NCBI GenBank assembly: GCA_002496355.1
Contig: DAJP01000080.1
Span: 1 to 5,615, forward strand
Length of the DNA stretch: 5,615 nucleotides
Direction: 5' to 3'
Origin: Euryarchaeota archaeon UBA346
Lineage (GTDB): Archaea > Thermoplasmatota > E2 > DHVEG-1
Shown one piece after another: positions 5,325 through 5,615 of the stretch. Numbering within the stretch: position 1 is the first letter of the stretch; the number at the start of each line of letters is the position of its first letter. A model generated the notes under the pieces. That model was not told the DNA's origin and made no database searches. It saw only the letters and a list, made by a program, of their open reading frames with translations. A program made the position numbers and the translations under genes.

Positions 5325-5330
5325 CCGTTC

Positions 5331-5615
5331 CTAAATCTTCACGGTCCGGTTCTCCCAGAACCGCCATAGACCGACAACCAGAAAGACGGAAAAAACGACA
5401 AAACAACCAACCGCGGCATACAGAAACACCGGGTTTTGATACACAGCCTGAATCACACCTTGTGACTGGTCGATCACAAATCTGCCACCTTCCCCAACAG
5501 TCACTCCATTCGTATCAGATTTATCGGTGATGACCGTGATGTCCTTCCCCAAAGGGATCCACTGGGAGATACCAAGTTTTGCCCGGAGCAGAAAATCAGG
5601 GTACCCTGCCGGCAA
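5331..5615 (-). CDS. C-terminal part of a membrane-anchored protein, 5' end outside the window
   Basis: The frame is open to the window edge. The outermost codon is TTG, which is probably an internal Leu and not a start, so the gene is partial. The visible 94 residues have a beta-rich, Gly-containing segment outside the membrane (QWIPLGKDITVITDKSDTNG, then VGEGGRFVIDQSQG). A single helix follows at about 62-84 (PVFLYAAVGCFVVFSVFLVVGLW), then the short basic tail RFWENRTVKI. This is the topology of a surface domain held by one C-terminal helix. I do not recognise the family. It ends at TAG and is followed by a T8 tract on its own strand. It reads in the same direction as the small membrane gene about 245 nt downstream, but the terminator and a separate TATA box between them argue against one transcript. 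Confidence 0.75.
   Translation of the reverse strand: MPAGYPDFLLRAKLGISQWIPLGKDITVITDKSDTNGVTVGEGGRFVIDQSQGVIQAVYQNPVFLYAAVGCFVVFSVFLVVGLWRFWENRTVKI

Noticed and set aside
4881..5330. tRNA, CRISPR array or insertion sequence in the spacer
   Set aside because: No tRNA-like TTCRANNC arm, no regularly spaced repeats and no terminal inverted repeats or transposase frame were seen.
5132..5530. 132-codon plus-strand frame across the spacer and the right-edge gene
   Set aside because: Its composition is random, it runs antisense through the coding end of the membrane-anchored protein, and it has no ribosome site.

Overview
The window looks like chromosomal DNA of an archaeon, most likely a member of the Thermoplasmatota or a neighbouring euryarchaeal lineage. 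The evidence is the archaeal-type ribosomal proteins L18e, L13 and S9 followed by the RNA polymerase subunit RpoN, archaeal TATA boxes in place of -35/-10 elements, oligo-T terminators, and Shine-Dalgarno sites matching an ATCACCTCC 16S tail. The long linker in RpoN and its C-terminal segment resemble, from memory, the Thermoplasma form. The lineage assignment is an inference; no 16S gene is present.

Left part (1-1380): one minus-strand gene for a secreted, probably glycosylated, beta-rich protein of 431 residues. It has a signal peptide, a large jelly-roll-like domain, an Ig-like 'TPPVTT...D.AGN.E' domain, and a C-terminal CARDB-like domain ending in a short hydrophobic tail. It ends in a hairpin plus U-tract terminator. 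It is divergent from a plus-strand two-gene operon (1486-3395). That operon encodes a NosF-like ABC ATPase carrying an extra N-terminal zinc ribbon, and a six-helix NosY-like permease.

Middle part (3408-4922): a strong TATA box starts the tight operon rpl18e-rpl13-rps9-rpoN, whose genes are 2 nt apart, overlapping by 8 nt, and 6 nt apart. The operon is a subset of the classic archaeal cluster: rpoD is not upstream and rpoK/eno/rps2 are not downstream. It ends at an A7T8CT8 tract that can terminate transcription from both sides.

Right part (4921-5615): the about 450 bases after rpoN look empty in a long-ORF view but hold two plausible small genes, divergent from each other. On the minus strand is a 54-residue single-helix membrane protein (33 residues if the internal ATG is used). 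On the plus strand is a 23-codon ORF with its own TATA box, Shine-Dalgarno site and terminator. Its product carries a textbook PCNA-interacting (PIP) box, QKTLLDFF. At the right edge is the 3' end of a minus-strand gene for a protein held by one C-terminal membrane helix.

The most novel item is the candidate PIP-box microprotein. The zinc-ribbon NosF/NosY pair beside a divergent secreted protein is second.
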